This document shows, in pieces, positions 9,104-16,893 of a stretch of DNA of 64,000 bases. This DNA comes from Candidatus Heimdallarchaeota archaeon B3_Heim. Lineage in GTDB: Archaea > Asgardarchaeota > Heimdallarchaeia > Hodarchaeales > Hodarchaeaceae. Position 1 is the first letter of the stretch; every line of letters begins with the position of its first letter. The notes beneath the pieces were generated by a model that was not told the DNA's origin, ran no database searches, and worked only from the letters and a program-made list of their open reading frames with translations. Where the stretch lies: positions 1 to 64,000 of the forward strand of contig NJBF01000023.1 in the NCBI GenBank assembly GCA_003144275.1, read 5' to 3'. Made by a program: the position numbers and the translations under genes.

Positions 9104-9685
9104 TCATGAATTCTCATACGAAATGTGAGTTGTTTTGACCTCTGGTTGGTCCCCTTTTTCAAGCTGTTCCTCAGTAATCTCTTCAAATAACTGAAAAAAC
9201 GCTTTTTCTACATTATCTCCATTTTTTGCTGAAGTCACAATAGTCGTAATATTCGGATACGCTGAACGAGGAAGTTCCACTCGAAGTTCTGTCAAATCGG
9301 ATTTATTCCCTAGTAGAATCATAGGTATTTGCTTTCTAATGTTATCTGTACACTCTTTCAGCCAAGATTGTACATTTCTGTAAGTTTGAGCATTTGTTAG
9401 ATCATAGATGATAATAGCTCCACTTGTCCCTGAATAAAAACGAGAACGAAATCGTTTAAAGTGTGTTTGACCAGACATATCCCATAAAACGAAGCGAATT
9501 GGTTTTTTAGTTTTTTTCGTCACGGTATTAAATGGAGAAATATCAACACCAATTGTCGTTTTATAAATACTGGAAAATTTCTTATGAATGAAGCGATTAA
9601 CTAAAGATGTCTTTCCAGTGCCTCCATCACCAATTAAAATTACTTTCAGAGATTTACTTTCTGTAGATTTTGTCATAAATATCAT
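9104..9685 (-). CDS. Ras/Rab-like small GTPase
   Basis: A 193-residue single-domain GTPase with every G motif: P-loop GDGGTGKTS (19-27), switch I Thr in YKTTIGVD, WDMSGQ (68-73, with the Gln used in hydrolysis), GNKSD (126-130) and TSAK (151-154). It resembles eukaryotic Rab/Ras proteins rather than bacterial MglA. The C-terminus is acidic and has no Cys for prenylation, so membrane anchoring of the eukaryotic kind is not expected. The start ATG overlaps the stop of the phosphoesterase gene by four bases (ATGA), which indicates translational coupling; a second ATG lies at 9676. Such GTPases are abundant in Asgard archaea and give the best lineage clue in this window. Confidence 0.93.
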   Translation of the reverse strand: MIFMTKSTESKSLKVILIGDGGTGKTSLVNRFIHKKFSSIYKTTIGVDISPFNTVTKKTKKPIRFVLWDMSGQTHFKRFRSRFYSGTSGAIIIYDLTNAQTYRNVQSWLKECTDNIRKQIPMILLGNKSDLTELRVELPRSAYPNITTIVTSAKNGDNVEKAFFQLFEEITEEQLEKGDQPEVKTTHISYENS

Positions 9686-10383
9686 TTCCCAGCTAGAAGG
9701 CGATTAGCGAGTTCCAACGGCAGGTGATGCTTTTTTATCCCAGCAATTGTCTGTGTGGGGTCATATGCTACACGTATAAATTTAGTATTGAAAGACTCCA
9801 TATCAAAAAGAACATATGACGCACGATTATCACCATCACGTGGTTGCCCTACTGATCCGGGGTTCAGAATAATACGGCTGTCCTGTTGTTTTAAGAATGA
9901 GATATGGGTGTGGCCTAAGAATAAGACATCTATTTCAATCAATTCCATAAAATCAAATGTTGATTGGATATCTTCTTCATCTTCTGGATATATATATTGA
10001 TCTAATGGATACTCGGGACCAGCATGAATCATCATTGCTCTGTGATTATCCAGATATAAAGTATACATCAATGGTAATCCATGGAGTAGTTTTCGCTCAT
10101 TTACAGTTAATCCTTGAGTTGCAAGCTCAATTGACGGTAGAGAATCATTACGATAATGTATCGGAATATCTCCTAATGCCGCAGCTTGATCATGATTTCC
10201 TTTGATGACAACTTCGCATCGAGCTAATGCAAGATGAATAGTAGGAATGGGTTCTGTGTAATAACCGACAAGGTCGCCTAAACAATATATCCTGCTTACT
10301 TTATGCTTGTGAATATCTGTAAGAACGGCTTGAAAAGCACTTAAATTTGCATGAATATCCGATATAATAGCAACAGTTGTCAT
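9682..10383 (-). CDS. Calcineurin-like metallophosphoesterase (YfcE/MJ0936 type)
   Basis: A 233-residue two-metal phosphoesterase. The full ligand set is visible: Asp9-x-His11 (SDIHAN), GDLVGY (36-41), GNHD (62-65), His120 (IHAGP), GHTH (157-160) and NPGSVGQPR (174-182). It is therefore likely active on phosphodiesters or nucleotides. The fold is the one from which the retromer subunit Vps29 derives, but Vps29 has lost most ligands and this protein has not. It is the first gene of an overlapping pair with the Ras-like GTPase. That coupling suggests a shared pathway, possibly nucleotide signalling or GTPase regulation (inference). Confidence 0.9.
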   Translation of the reverse strand: MTTVAIISDIHANLSAFQAVLTDIHKHKVSRIYCLGDLVGYYTEPIPTIHLALARCEVVIKGNHDQAAALGDIPIHYRNDSLPSIELATQGLTVNERKLLHGLPLMYTLYLDNHRAMMIHAGPEYPLDQYIYPEDEEDIQSTFDFMELIEIDVLFLGHTHISFLKQQDSRIILNPGSVGQPRDGDNRASYVLFDMESFNTKFIRVAYDPTQTIAGIKKHHLPLELANRLLAGK

Positions 10384-10423
10384 TCGAACAGCCTTACGTC
10401 ATTATATGTCAAAAAAATCCCCC

Positions 10424-10481
10424 ATGCAGAATATATAACTAATGAGTTTCATATTTAAGAATTTTATTTCTAATTCTGCAT
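10424..10481. promoter_or_regulatory. Inverted repeat in a divergent promoter region
   Basis: Nine-base arms ATGCAGAAT (10424-10432) and ATTCTGCAT (10473-10481) are perfect inverted complements in the 137 bp between the phosphoesterase and the metzincin genes. A TATA-like AATATATAA overlaps the left arm. It is a candidate operator acting on both genes. Confidence 0.3.
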
Positions 10482-10520
10482 AGAACGTTGTTATTATTAA
10501 AGGTAGGATAAGTGCATTAA

Positions 10521-11903
10521 ATGACTGAAATGATAAATCATTACCGTTACACTGTGTTTTTCTTATTTTTAATCCTAAATTTTTACACGTTTGTATTTTC
10601 AGAAGGTCTACCTGCACAATATTCCTTAATAGCAGATGAACGATCGGAAAATCAGGCAGACATCATAGATTCAATCTACAATCGGTATTCCCCAAATGGA
10701 AATATAACAATTTTAGTTGCAGTTGACAGTAATTTAATAGGGACTAATAAGTACTTTTCTGATAAGACAAATGCACAAGCAGTATTTAATGGTTGGCTTG
10801 TTCCTTTCGAAATACGTTTTAATATAAGTTTCCATGTTTTGAATGTTACAACGTTCATTCCAGGTGAAAAAGATTCATTAGATATCAGTATTATTAAAGT
10901 CGCAGAATATTTATCCTGGAATTTCGCTGATACTCAAGATGACCCCTTAGTAGATGGAAATAAGTACGATTTCCTAATAATTTATCAAGAAAAATATGAA
11001 GGGGGCCGCAATCGGGCAAATTCCGTAAATGGCAATGCCTTGATAATAGCTCATGAACAACCTGGCTACCCCTTTTCTATGTGGACTTCAAGGCAATTGA
11101 TTCTCTTACACGAGGTCGGCCATATTTTTGGAGGTGAACATTACGATGAGGGAATTATACCTCCCGAATGGTTTGGTTCCTCAGAATTGAGTATTATGTC
11201 GTATGATAATCTCTCAACCTTGAAATCTGATGGATGGGATCCCGAAGAAATGCCCATTGATGACCACAACTTCGCAATAATTAATTCCTCAAAATATCGA
11301 TTTGATCGCAATGATGCAGATCTCGACTCACTTCCGAATTATTATGAATTCCGGTATGAAATGGATCCTACAAGTGACGATACTTTACAGGATCTTGAGG
11401 ATGATGGGATGACAAATATAGAGGAATATATCTCAGGAACACATCCTAGATTAAGCGATACAGATGGGGATTTGTTTTCAGATTGGGCTGAAAACCTTTT
11501 TGGGTCTTCACCCCTTAACTTATCAGATTTACCAACAATACCCGAGCCTGTAATTTTTCCACAGTCAGAAGATCAATCAATATTTCACGATCAGACAATT
11601 AACATCAAATGGCGAGCGGTGGCCCAGATTAAGGATTCATATTCGATATATACTAATGATTCCCTTATTAAACAAGTAGATTGGGACCAAGAAATCATTC
11701 AATATACATTTGTTCCACAAACAAAAGGTAACTGGGAAATTACCTGTGCTGTAACCGATGACCAGGGACTTAGTGTACAATCAAGCGTATGGATCGAGGT
11801 TATAAATGAAGAAAGCCCTGGAATTATCCCTTTTATCTTCCCCTGGTTTAGCCTATTGTTCTTAATGATTATAATCAAAATTAGAGCAAATAAAAAAATA
11901 TGA
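10521..11903 (+). CDS. Surface-anchored metzincin-type zinc metalloprotease
   Basis: A 460-residue exported protein. Residues 8-26 form a signal peptide or anchor. The protease domain has the extended zinc motif HExxHxxGxxH (His197, Glu198, His201, Gly204, His207) and a Met-turn, SIMSYD (Met226), both hallmarks of metzincins. Residues 255-330 hold Asp-rich calcium-binding repeats of the thrombospondin-3 kind (for example DLEDDGMTNIEEY and SDTDGDLFSDWAE). An Ig-like beta domain follows (about 345-425), then a C-terminal membrane span with a short Lys/Arg tail. It probably degrades proteins at the cell surface, which fits the peptide transporters further on. Starts are possible at 10521 or 10530. 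The exact peptidase family is not assigned. Confidence 0.8.
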   Translation: MTEMINHYRYTVFFLFLILNFYTFVFSEGLPAQYSLIADERSENQADIIDSIYNRYSPNGNITILVAVDSNLIGTNKYFSDKTNAQAVFNGWLVPFEIRFNISFHVLNVTTFIPGEKDSLDISIIKVAEYLSWNFADTQDDPLVDGNKYDFLIIYQEKYEGGRNRANSVNGNALIIAHEQPGYPFSMWTSRQLILLHEVGHIFGGEHYDEGIIPPEWFGSSELSIMSYDNLSTLKSDGWDPEEMPIDDHNFAIINSSKYRFDRNDADLDSLPNYYEFRYEMDPTSDDTLQDLEDDGMTNIEEYISGTHPRLSDTDGDLFSDWAENLFGSSPLNLSDLPTIPEPVIFPQSEDQSIFHDQTINIKWRAVAQIKDSYSIYTNDSLIKQVDWDQEIIQYTFVPQTKGNWEITCAVTDDQGLSVQSSVWIEVINEESPGIIPFIFPWFSLLFLMIIIKIRANKKI

Positions 11904-11925
11904 AATTCTTCCTCAAAGGAATTAC

Positions 11926-12693
11926 TCATTGGGATAGAAAATAGAGCACCTTTAAACGACCATGAAGCTCAGTAAACAAGCTTTTCCAATGTGACCCTAT
12001 TCCAATGAGCGCGAGGAGATAGGAAACTTCTCCAGAATTATCCTCCACTACTCGAAATAAAATATCAAGTAAACCTCCCTTACGTACGTAATCATTAATT
12101 ATGAGTACTCTTTTATTCCTAATCGCAGGCCTTTTTTGATTGAAATATACCGTAGAGACAAGTTCTTGATCTATAAGATAGGGGTATTGGGATATTTGGT
12201 CTGGTCTTGTAGATGGTGGACGATAAGAAACCGTATACCAAGGTATATTTAGTGTCTGGGAAAATCCAATTGCTAAAGGTACTGCTTCTGAATGAGTTAA
12301 AATGACGTCAAATCTATTATACAGGTTTTCTTTATAGCAAACGAAGTAAGCAAGGAAGTTAAGGGTTGATGGTGTACTTAATAGCTCTGTCAAATCCACT
12401 TGAATGGGTTGAGCCTGAATATCTATATAGATTCTAGGTATCAGTAAATCAGGTACTAAGTTAACTTCCTCCAACAGATAGGATTGAAATAAATCCATCT
12501 TTTTACGAGTTAACTTCGTTTCACCTCTTAAATACCGAGTAAACTGCGAATACGATATATTTAGATCTGAGTTATCAATGTAAAATTCTTTAAATGCCAG
12601 ATAAAACTCATTGGTAGATCGGTACTTCTTTAAACTGAGCCGCAGTCCATAAAGTACCTGATACTGATCCCAAAATCGCTTTTCATCTTTCAA
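11926..12693 (-). CDS. PRTase-like transcription regulator (HTH plus phosphoribosyltransferase fold)
   Basis: Residues 1-75 are helical with an HTH-like segment (ISYSQFTRYLRGETKLTRKK). Residues 90-255 have a type I phosphoribosyltransferase fold. The PRPP loop is altered: VLIINDYVRKGGLL (196-209), where active enzymes have a DD pair and a T-G-x-T turn. So it probably binds PRPP or a nucleotide rather than catalysing transfer, like PurR of Bacillus or the archaeal GfcR-type regulators (family knowledge). It is divergent from the ECF transporter operon, with an inverted repeat between them, and may control it (inference). A degenerate salvage enzyme is the alternative. Confidence 0.7.
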   Translation of the reverse strand: MKDEKRFWDQYQVLYGLRLSLKKYRSTNEFYLAFKEFYIDNSDLNISYSQFTRYLRGETKLTRKKMDLFQSYLLEEVNLVPDLLIPRIYIDIQAQPIQVDLTELLSTPSTLNFLAYFVCYKENLYNRFDVILTHSEAVPLAIGFSQTLNIPWYTVSYRPPSTRPDQISQYPYLIDQELVSTVYFNQKRPAIRNKRVLIINDYVRKGGLLDILFRVVEDNSGEVSYLLALIGIGSHWKSLFTELHGRLKVLYFLSQ

Positions 12694-12751
12694 GTTGATC
12701 CCATTGAAAACTCTTTTATTGTAATTTTTTGCGATAAAACAATTAGTTTGT

Positions 12752-12802
12752 TAGAATCATTGTAGTTTTAAAGCTTTTAAAGCTTTTTTCTTCATGATTC
12801 TA
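12752..12802. promoter_or_regulatory. Inverted repeat and doubled TTTTAAAGC in the divergent regulator/ECF promoter
   Basis: Perfect nine-base arms TAGAATCAT (12752-12760) and ATGATTCTA (12794-12802) flank two tandem copies of TTTTAAAGC, which look like BRE/TATA elements. The site lies between the PRTase-like regulator and the ECF operon, so it is the natural operator candidate for that regulator. Confidence 0.4.
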
Positions 12803-12881
12803 CAATATTCGTCACGGAAACATCTTGGTTATGAAGGGAATACTTATCTAAACTAGTTTTGGTAGAAGTGTTCGAGTATCT

Positions 12882-13730
12882 ATGACCATTTTTCAATCAA
12901 CTGAAAAAGATGTGCAAATATCGAGACAAATAGCTCTCATAGCAGCCTTTACTGCAATAGTTTTTCTTTCAACTTCATTATTTTATATACCACTAATTTC
13001 TTCCACAGGTTTTTTTAATTTAGGGGAAGCTTTTATTTATTTAGCCGCTATAATTGGGGGACCCATAGTTGGAGCTATAGCTGGAGGATTAGGAGCAGCA
13101 ATGGCCGATATGGTACTTGGATACGGATATTTTGCCCCTGCGACTTTAGTTCTTAAAGGATTAGAAGGCTTTGCTGTAGGTTTTCTTTTTAGGAAAAGTC
13201 GTAATATTGATCGAAATATTCGCTATATCTTACTTGGTACGATTTCACTGTTTCTAATTGGTTTTTCTGCGTATGTAACCACTCCTGCATTGAATGGAGT
13301 CGAAGGATCATCAATTATTCAAATCACCTTTCGGTTGTTGGACCCTAGTTTAATACCTCAACATCTTCTTGATCCTACCATTGAAGATGTTTACCAGACA
13401 TTAGTAATTGACATTCCTGGAATTTTAATTCTAGCTACCGCCTTATTAATATGTCTAATAATGTGGTTCATCGAATTGAGGATGGGAGAGAAAGGACAGA
13501 TGATTCTTTCTTGCTTATTAGCTGGACCTATTATTGTTGTAGGTTACTTTTTATATGAGATTTTTATTTTGACTCTCTCCCCAGACCCTGCTGTGGCTTT
13601 TCAGTTAGCGGTGACAGAGGTTCCATTTAACATAGCACAAGTAGTATTTGGAACTTCGATTGCTATTCCTATTGTCTCATACCTACAAGAACTTGGTATT
13701 TTACAAGATGAAAGAGTACCTCCTTCATAG
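12882..13730 (+). CDS. ECF transporter substrate-binding (S) component
   Basis: A 282-residue membrane protein. The N-terminal half matches the riboflavin/HMP-type S components (ECF_ribofla_trS, COG4720-like): GFFNLGEAFIYLAAIIGGP, then GAIAGGLGAAMADMVLGYGYFAPATLVLKGLEGFAVG. It binds a vitamin or precursor at the outer face and works with the A, A' and T proteins encoded next. It is longer than usual S components (180-200 residues) because of an extra loop at about 130-170 and added spans. The ligand cannot be read from sequence; a pyrimidine-type vitamin precursor would suit both the family and the PRTase-like regulator (inference). First gene of the ECF operon. Confidence 0.8.
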   Translation: MTIFQSTEKDVQISRQIALIAAFTAIVFLSTSLFYIPLISSTGFFNLGEAFIYLAAIIGGPIVGAIAGGLGAAMADMVLGYGYFAPATLVLKGLEGFAVGFLFRKSRNIDRNIRYILLGTISLFLIGFSAYVTTPALNGVEGSSIIQITFRLLDPSLIPQHLLDPTIEDVYQTLVIDIPGILILATALLICLIMWFIELRMGEKGQMILSCLLAGPIIVVGYFLYEIFILTLSPDPAVAFQLAVTEVPFNIAQVVFGTSIAIPIVSYLQELGILQDERVPPS

Positions 13731-13824
13731 AAAGAACGAGGACAATAAATGAATAATTTCCATAAGCGTATTGACGGATATGGTCATTTCTTTCCTTTTA
13801 GAATGTATCATTGGAGAACTACTA

Positions 13825-14643
13825 TTGTCTTTAGTTGATATTCGAAATTTATCAGTCTCTTATCAAGAAGAATCTAGCTGGGCTTTAAGAGATATTAATA
13901 TTACAGTAGAGAAAGGTGAACTCATCGTTATTGCTGGTTCTAGCGGATGTGGTAAAAGTACCTTAGCTCAGACAATAGTAGGACTAATTCCTACTTTTGT
14001 TAAGGCGAAAGTAGAAGGAACAATCAAGATCAACGAAACTCTGGTAAATGAACTATCAAGAAAACAACTTGTTAATATCATAGGTTATGTTCCCCAATAT
14101 CCATCCGATTTTACGACATCCCTGTTAGTGGAAGAGGAAGTAGCTTTTTTACTTGAGAATCTGGCCTATCCATCGGAAGAAATTCAAACTCGTATCCCCC
14201 AAGTTTTACACAAACTCAATATTCTTGATCTTCGAAACAAATTGATACCAGAATTAAGTTCAGGCGAGTTGCAGCGAGTAGCAATAGCAACTGTATTGGC
14301 ACACCAACCACAAATACTCATATTAGACGAACCAATGGCTCGTATCGATCCTAAGAGTGAAATCATGTTAGCTGATCTTTTGAAGGATTTATCTGAACAG
14401 GGGCATCTTATTCTTGCATTTGAACATAGATTAGATTATCTCTTGTCTCGAGCTGATCGTCTATTACTTCTAGATAATGGGAAATTGATCGGTGATGGTA
14501 AACCACAGACGCTTTTGGACAAAATAAGGGATATCGACTTACCTGAAGTATCAGAACTTAAGTGGCCGAACATAACACAGAGAAGTTTAACTTTAGAAGA
14601 AGCAAAATCTTCAATACTTGAGATTTTTAGAAAAGAACGATAA
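13825..14643 (+). CDS. ecfA1: ECF transporter ATPase A
   Basis: ABC ATPase that powers the ECF transporter. Walker A GSSGCGKST, Q-loop VPQYP, signature LSSGELQRVAIA, Walker B ILILDEPMARID and the switch His in AFEHRLDY are all present. The frame is open from TTG 13771, but the ABC domain starts about 20 residues in. TTG 13825 has a GGAG eight bases upstream, so I prefer it; ATG 13780 is another choice. Second gene of the operon. Its intact catalytic sites contrast with its partner. Confidence 0.87.
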   Translation: MSLVDIRNLSVSYQEESSWALRDINITVEKGELIVIAGSSGCGKSTLAQTIVGLIPTFVKAKVEGTIKINETLVNELSRKQLVNIIGYVPQYPSDFTTSLLVEEEVAFLLENLAYPSEEIQTRIPQVLHKLNILDLRNKLIPELSSGELQRVAIATVLAHQPQILILDEPMARIDPKSEIMLADLLKDLSEQGHLILAFEHRLDYLLSRADRLLLLDNGKLIGDGKPQTLLDKIRDIDLPEVSELKWPNITQRSLTLEEAKSSILEIFRKER

Positions 14644-14685
14644 TTAACGAATAATGAATGGGATAATATATAGTAAGGGATATTA

Positions 14686-15474
14686 ATGGTTACCGTTAGC
14701 GTAGAAGATTTATGGTTTCGCTATTCTGGATCAAAAGGATATATTCTTAAATCTTTTACACTAAAAAAGGGAACTCCAAGCACTATTGGACTATTGGGCA
14801 TAAATGGTTGTGGGAAAACAACTTTGTTGAAATTATTAGGTGGGATTCTTTCACCTTCCAAAGGAAATATCAGAATAAATTCCGAACTGAGGGAAGGGAT
14901 TAGGGAGCCTAATCGAATTATTTACATTCCTGAAAATGCGAGACTATTTTTGGTTGGGCCAACTCTTCGTAAGGATCTGAATCGTGTTGTAACTGATCTA
15001 GAGCTCGTAAATCTACTAATTGAAAAATATAAATTGGGTTTTTTGGCTGACAAGAAGATTTACAACTTAAGTGAAGGCCAACGAAGACTTTCAGCTCTTT
15101 TTATTGCATTCCAGATTCCGAGTAAGTTAGTATTATTAGATGAACCAACAATAGGTCTTGATCGAAAAGGAAGACAACTTCTATTTCATCTACTTGAAGT
15201 AGCAAAAGAACAAGGAAAAATCGTTTTTGTATCAACTAATGATTCGCGAATCTTCCCAAAGCTAGATGAACTAGTAGTAATTCGCGATGGGCTGTTATTT
15301 CAAAGAGGATCACCAAAACATGTATTATTTATGCTCGAAGATAATTCAGAATTAATTCCAAATCAGATACCTCGGTTGATTCGCTCCCTTGAAGTACAAC
15401 TTAAGCAAAAATTACCACACTGCCTCACTCCAGAAGAAATGAATCACGTTATCGAGGAATGGAGGGTGAAATAA
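14686..15474 (+). CDS. ecfA2: ECF transporter ATPase A' with altered switch residue
   Basis: The second ABC ATPase of the complex, 262 residues. Walker A GINGCGKTT, signature LSEGQRRLSALF and Walker B LVLLDEPTIGLD are present. The Q-loop region is replaced by YIPENARLF. The switch position reads STND rather than the usual THD, so the catalytic His is replaced by Asn. This suggests a heterodimer with one hydrolytically weak site, as in several asymmetric ABC transporters. The stop codon overlaps the start of the T component (TAATG), so the two are translationally coupled. Confidence 0.86.
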   Translation: MVTVSVEDLWFRYSGSKGYILKSFTLKKGTPSTIGLLGINGCGKTTLLKLLGGILSPSKGNIRINSELREGIREPNRIIYIPENARLFLVGPTLRKDLNRVVTDLELVNLLIEKYKLGFLADKKIYNLSEGQRRLSALFIAFQIPSKLVLLDEPTIGLDRKGRQLLFHLLEVAKEQGKIVFVSTNDSRIFPKLDELVVIRDGLLFQRGSPKHVLFMLEDNSELIPNQIPRLIRSLEVQLKQKLPHCLTPEEMNHVIEEWRVK

Positions 15475-16190
15475 TGTCATTTATGCTTAGAAGATTGTAT
15501 AAAGGATTTTCATATCATCCTGATGCGATACACATACATCCTCTAGTTAGTTTGACCATTCTAGGTTTACAATTTCTATTCCTATTAATTGGGAATGATA
15601 TTACAATTTTAATTCCTTTATTAGTTCTTATAGTTATAGAAAATTTGTTTTACGGGAATTTCCATGGGATGATAAGCCTTCTTAGAGCTATGATACCTTT
15701 ACTAGTTTTTCTTGGAATTTTAACCTTTTTATTCGGAGGCTTGATTCTGGCATATCTTCTGATTTTACGTCTGTTGGTTGGAGCGCTTTCCTGTTCGATT
15801 TTTTTTGCTGTAACTAATCCTTCTGATCTAGCACGATTTCTTGAAAAATGCAGAATTCCAACTAAATTAGCTCTAATACCGTCTCTTGCCTTAACAATGG
15901 TTCCTCGAGTAGCAAAAGACGCAGAGGAAACATTTGACACACTTGAATTACGAGGTGAAATTCAAGGATTCTTCCTTAGATGGTTGCCAAAAACTCTAGC
16001 AATTTTTGTCGCCTCAATTTTATACCGATCTGAATTTCTAGCACAATCTCTCTATTTTCGTGGGTTTGGTATTCAAAAAAGAACCTATTATAGAACGGTT
16101 CCCTTCCAACGAATCGATCTCATCAGGAGTACTCTCTGGCTTTTATTTATCCTTCTCCTACCTATATTAAAAACTTTTAAAATTTATTAA
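15474..16190 (+). CDS. ecfT: ECF transporter transmembrane (T) component
   Basis: Last gene of the ECF operon, encoding 238 residues with about five or six spans. The family coupling-helix motifs are visible as DTLELRGEIQG and SLYFRGFGIQK, each with the Arg-Gly that docks into the two ATPases. The frame is open from ATG 15459, but the strong site GGAGGGTGA right before ATG 15474 decides the start. This ATG overlaps the previous stop. The 3' end overlaps the convergent phosphatase gene by 14 bases. Confidence 0.86.
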   Translation: MSFMLRRLYKGFSYHPDAIHIHPLVSLTILGLQFLFLLIGNDITILIPLLVLIVIENLFYGNFHGMISLLRAMIPLLVFLGILTFLFGGLILAYLLILRLLVGALSCSIFFAVTNPSDLARFLEKCRIPTKLALIPSLALTMVPRVAKDAEETFDTLELRGEIQGFFLRWLPKTLAIFVASILYRSEFLAQSLYFRGFGIQKRTYYRTVPFQRIDLIRSTLWLLFILLLPILKTFKIY

Positions 16191-16845
16191 CCTGAAGCAC
16201 AACCACTCTTCCTTGATAGATACGAAGATGAGCATATCTACCCATGTTAATAGCCATTACGGGAAAAAGTTTATCAGCAAAGGATTTGCCTAATAATAAA
16301 GACTGAATGATTGTAAACGATCCACCATGTCCAATTAATGCGATTTTATGTGTTTTTCCATCTCTTTTTGAATCTACTAGTTGCGAAAATCCAGAAGATA
16401 CACGTTCCCAAAATAATTGAATACTCTCTCCATTAGGAAAGGTAAAATCCTTGTGTACATTTAACAATCGTGCGACAAGAGGCTCATGCTTTCCTACCTT
16501 ATTCATAGGGAAGAATTTAGGATAAGATGGATCTTCCTTTATTTCTGATTTATATTTTCCAGCCCAATCCCCAAGATCAATTTCTGCTAACCATTCCTGT
16601 TCGCTAAGAGGTGGTTTTATATCAAAAGCATCATAGATATAGGCCGCGGTTTGTTTAGTCCGAATAAAAGGGCTGACAATAAATTCAGAAAATGATTGCG
16701 TATGGAGCTCTTTAGCTGTGAATTTTGCTTGCTTGATACCTATTTCACTCAATGGAGAAGAAGGTGATGTCCAATGTTCTGGAGGATTTTCTGGTTGTGC
16801 ATGTCGAATCAAGAATAGATCTATTTCAAGGTTTTTAAGATTCAA
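16177..16845 (-). CDS. Histidine phosphatase superfamily protein
   Basis: A 222-residue protein of the phosphoglycerate mutase-like branch. The catalytic RHG motif reads LIRHAQP, so Gly is replaced by Ala. The second His is in LIGHGGS, with Arg in SPFIRTKQTA and Glu in WLAEIDLGDWAG. It probably hydrolyses a phosphomonoester in the cytoplasm; the substrate is not evident. A true glycolytic mutase is less likely given the length and diverged motif. It is on the same strand as the aldolase gene upstream (48 bases), so they may be transcribed together. Confidence 0.83.
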   Translation of the reverse strand: MNLKNLEIDLFLIRHAQPENPPEHWTSPSSPLSEIGIKQAKFTAKELHTQSFSEFIVSPFIRTKQTAAYIYDAFDIKPPLSEQEWLAEIDLGDWAGKYKSEIKEDPSYPKFFPMNKVGKHEPLVARLLNVHKDFTFPNGESIQLFWERVSSGFSQLVDSKRDGKTHKIALIGHGGSFTIIQSLLLGKSFADKLFPVMAINMGRYAHLRIYQGRVVVLQVNKF

Positions 16846-16893
16846 TTAGATTCTTTCCGAATAACTGAGGATAGGAAGAGGAAATACCCTTCC

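Noticed and set aside
16177..16845. Naming this a glycolytic phosphoglycerate mutase
   Set aside because: The RHG motif is RHA and the length and spacing suit general histidine phosphatases better.
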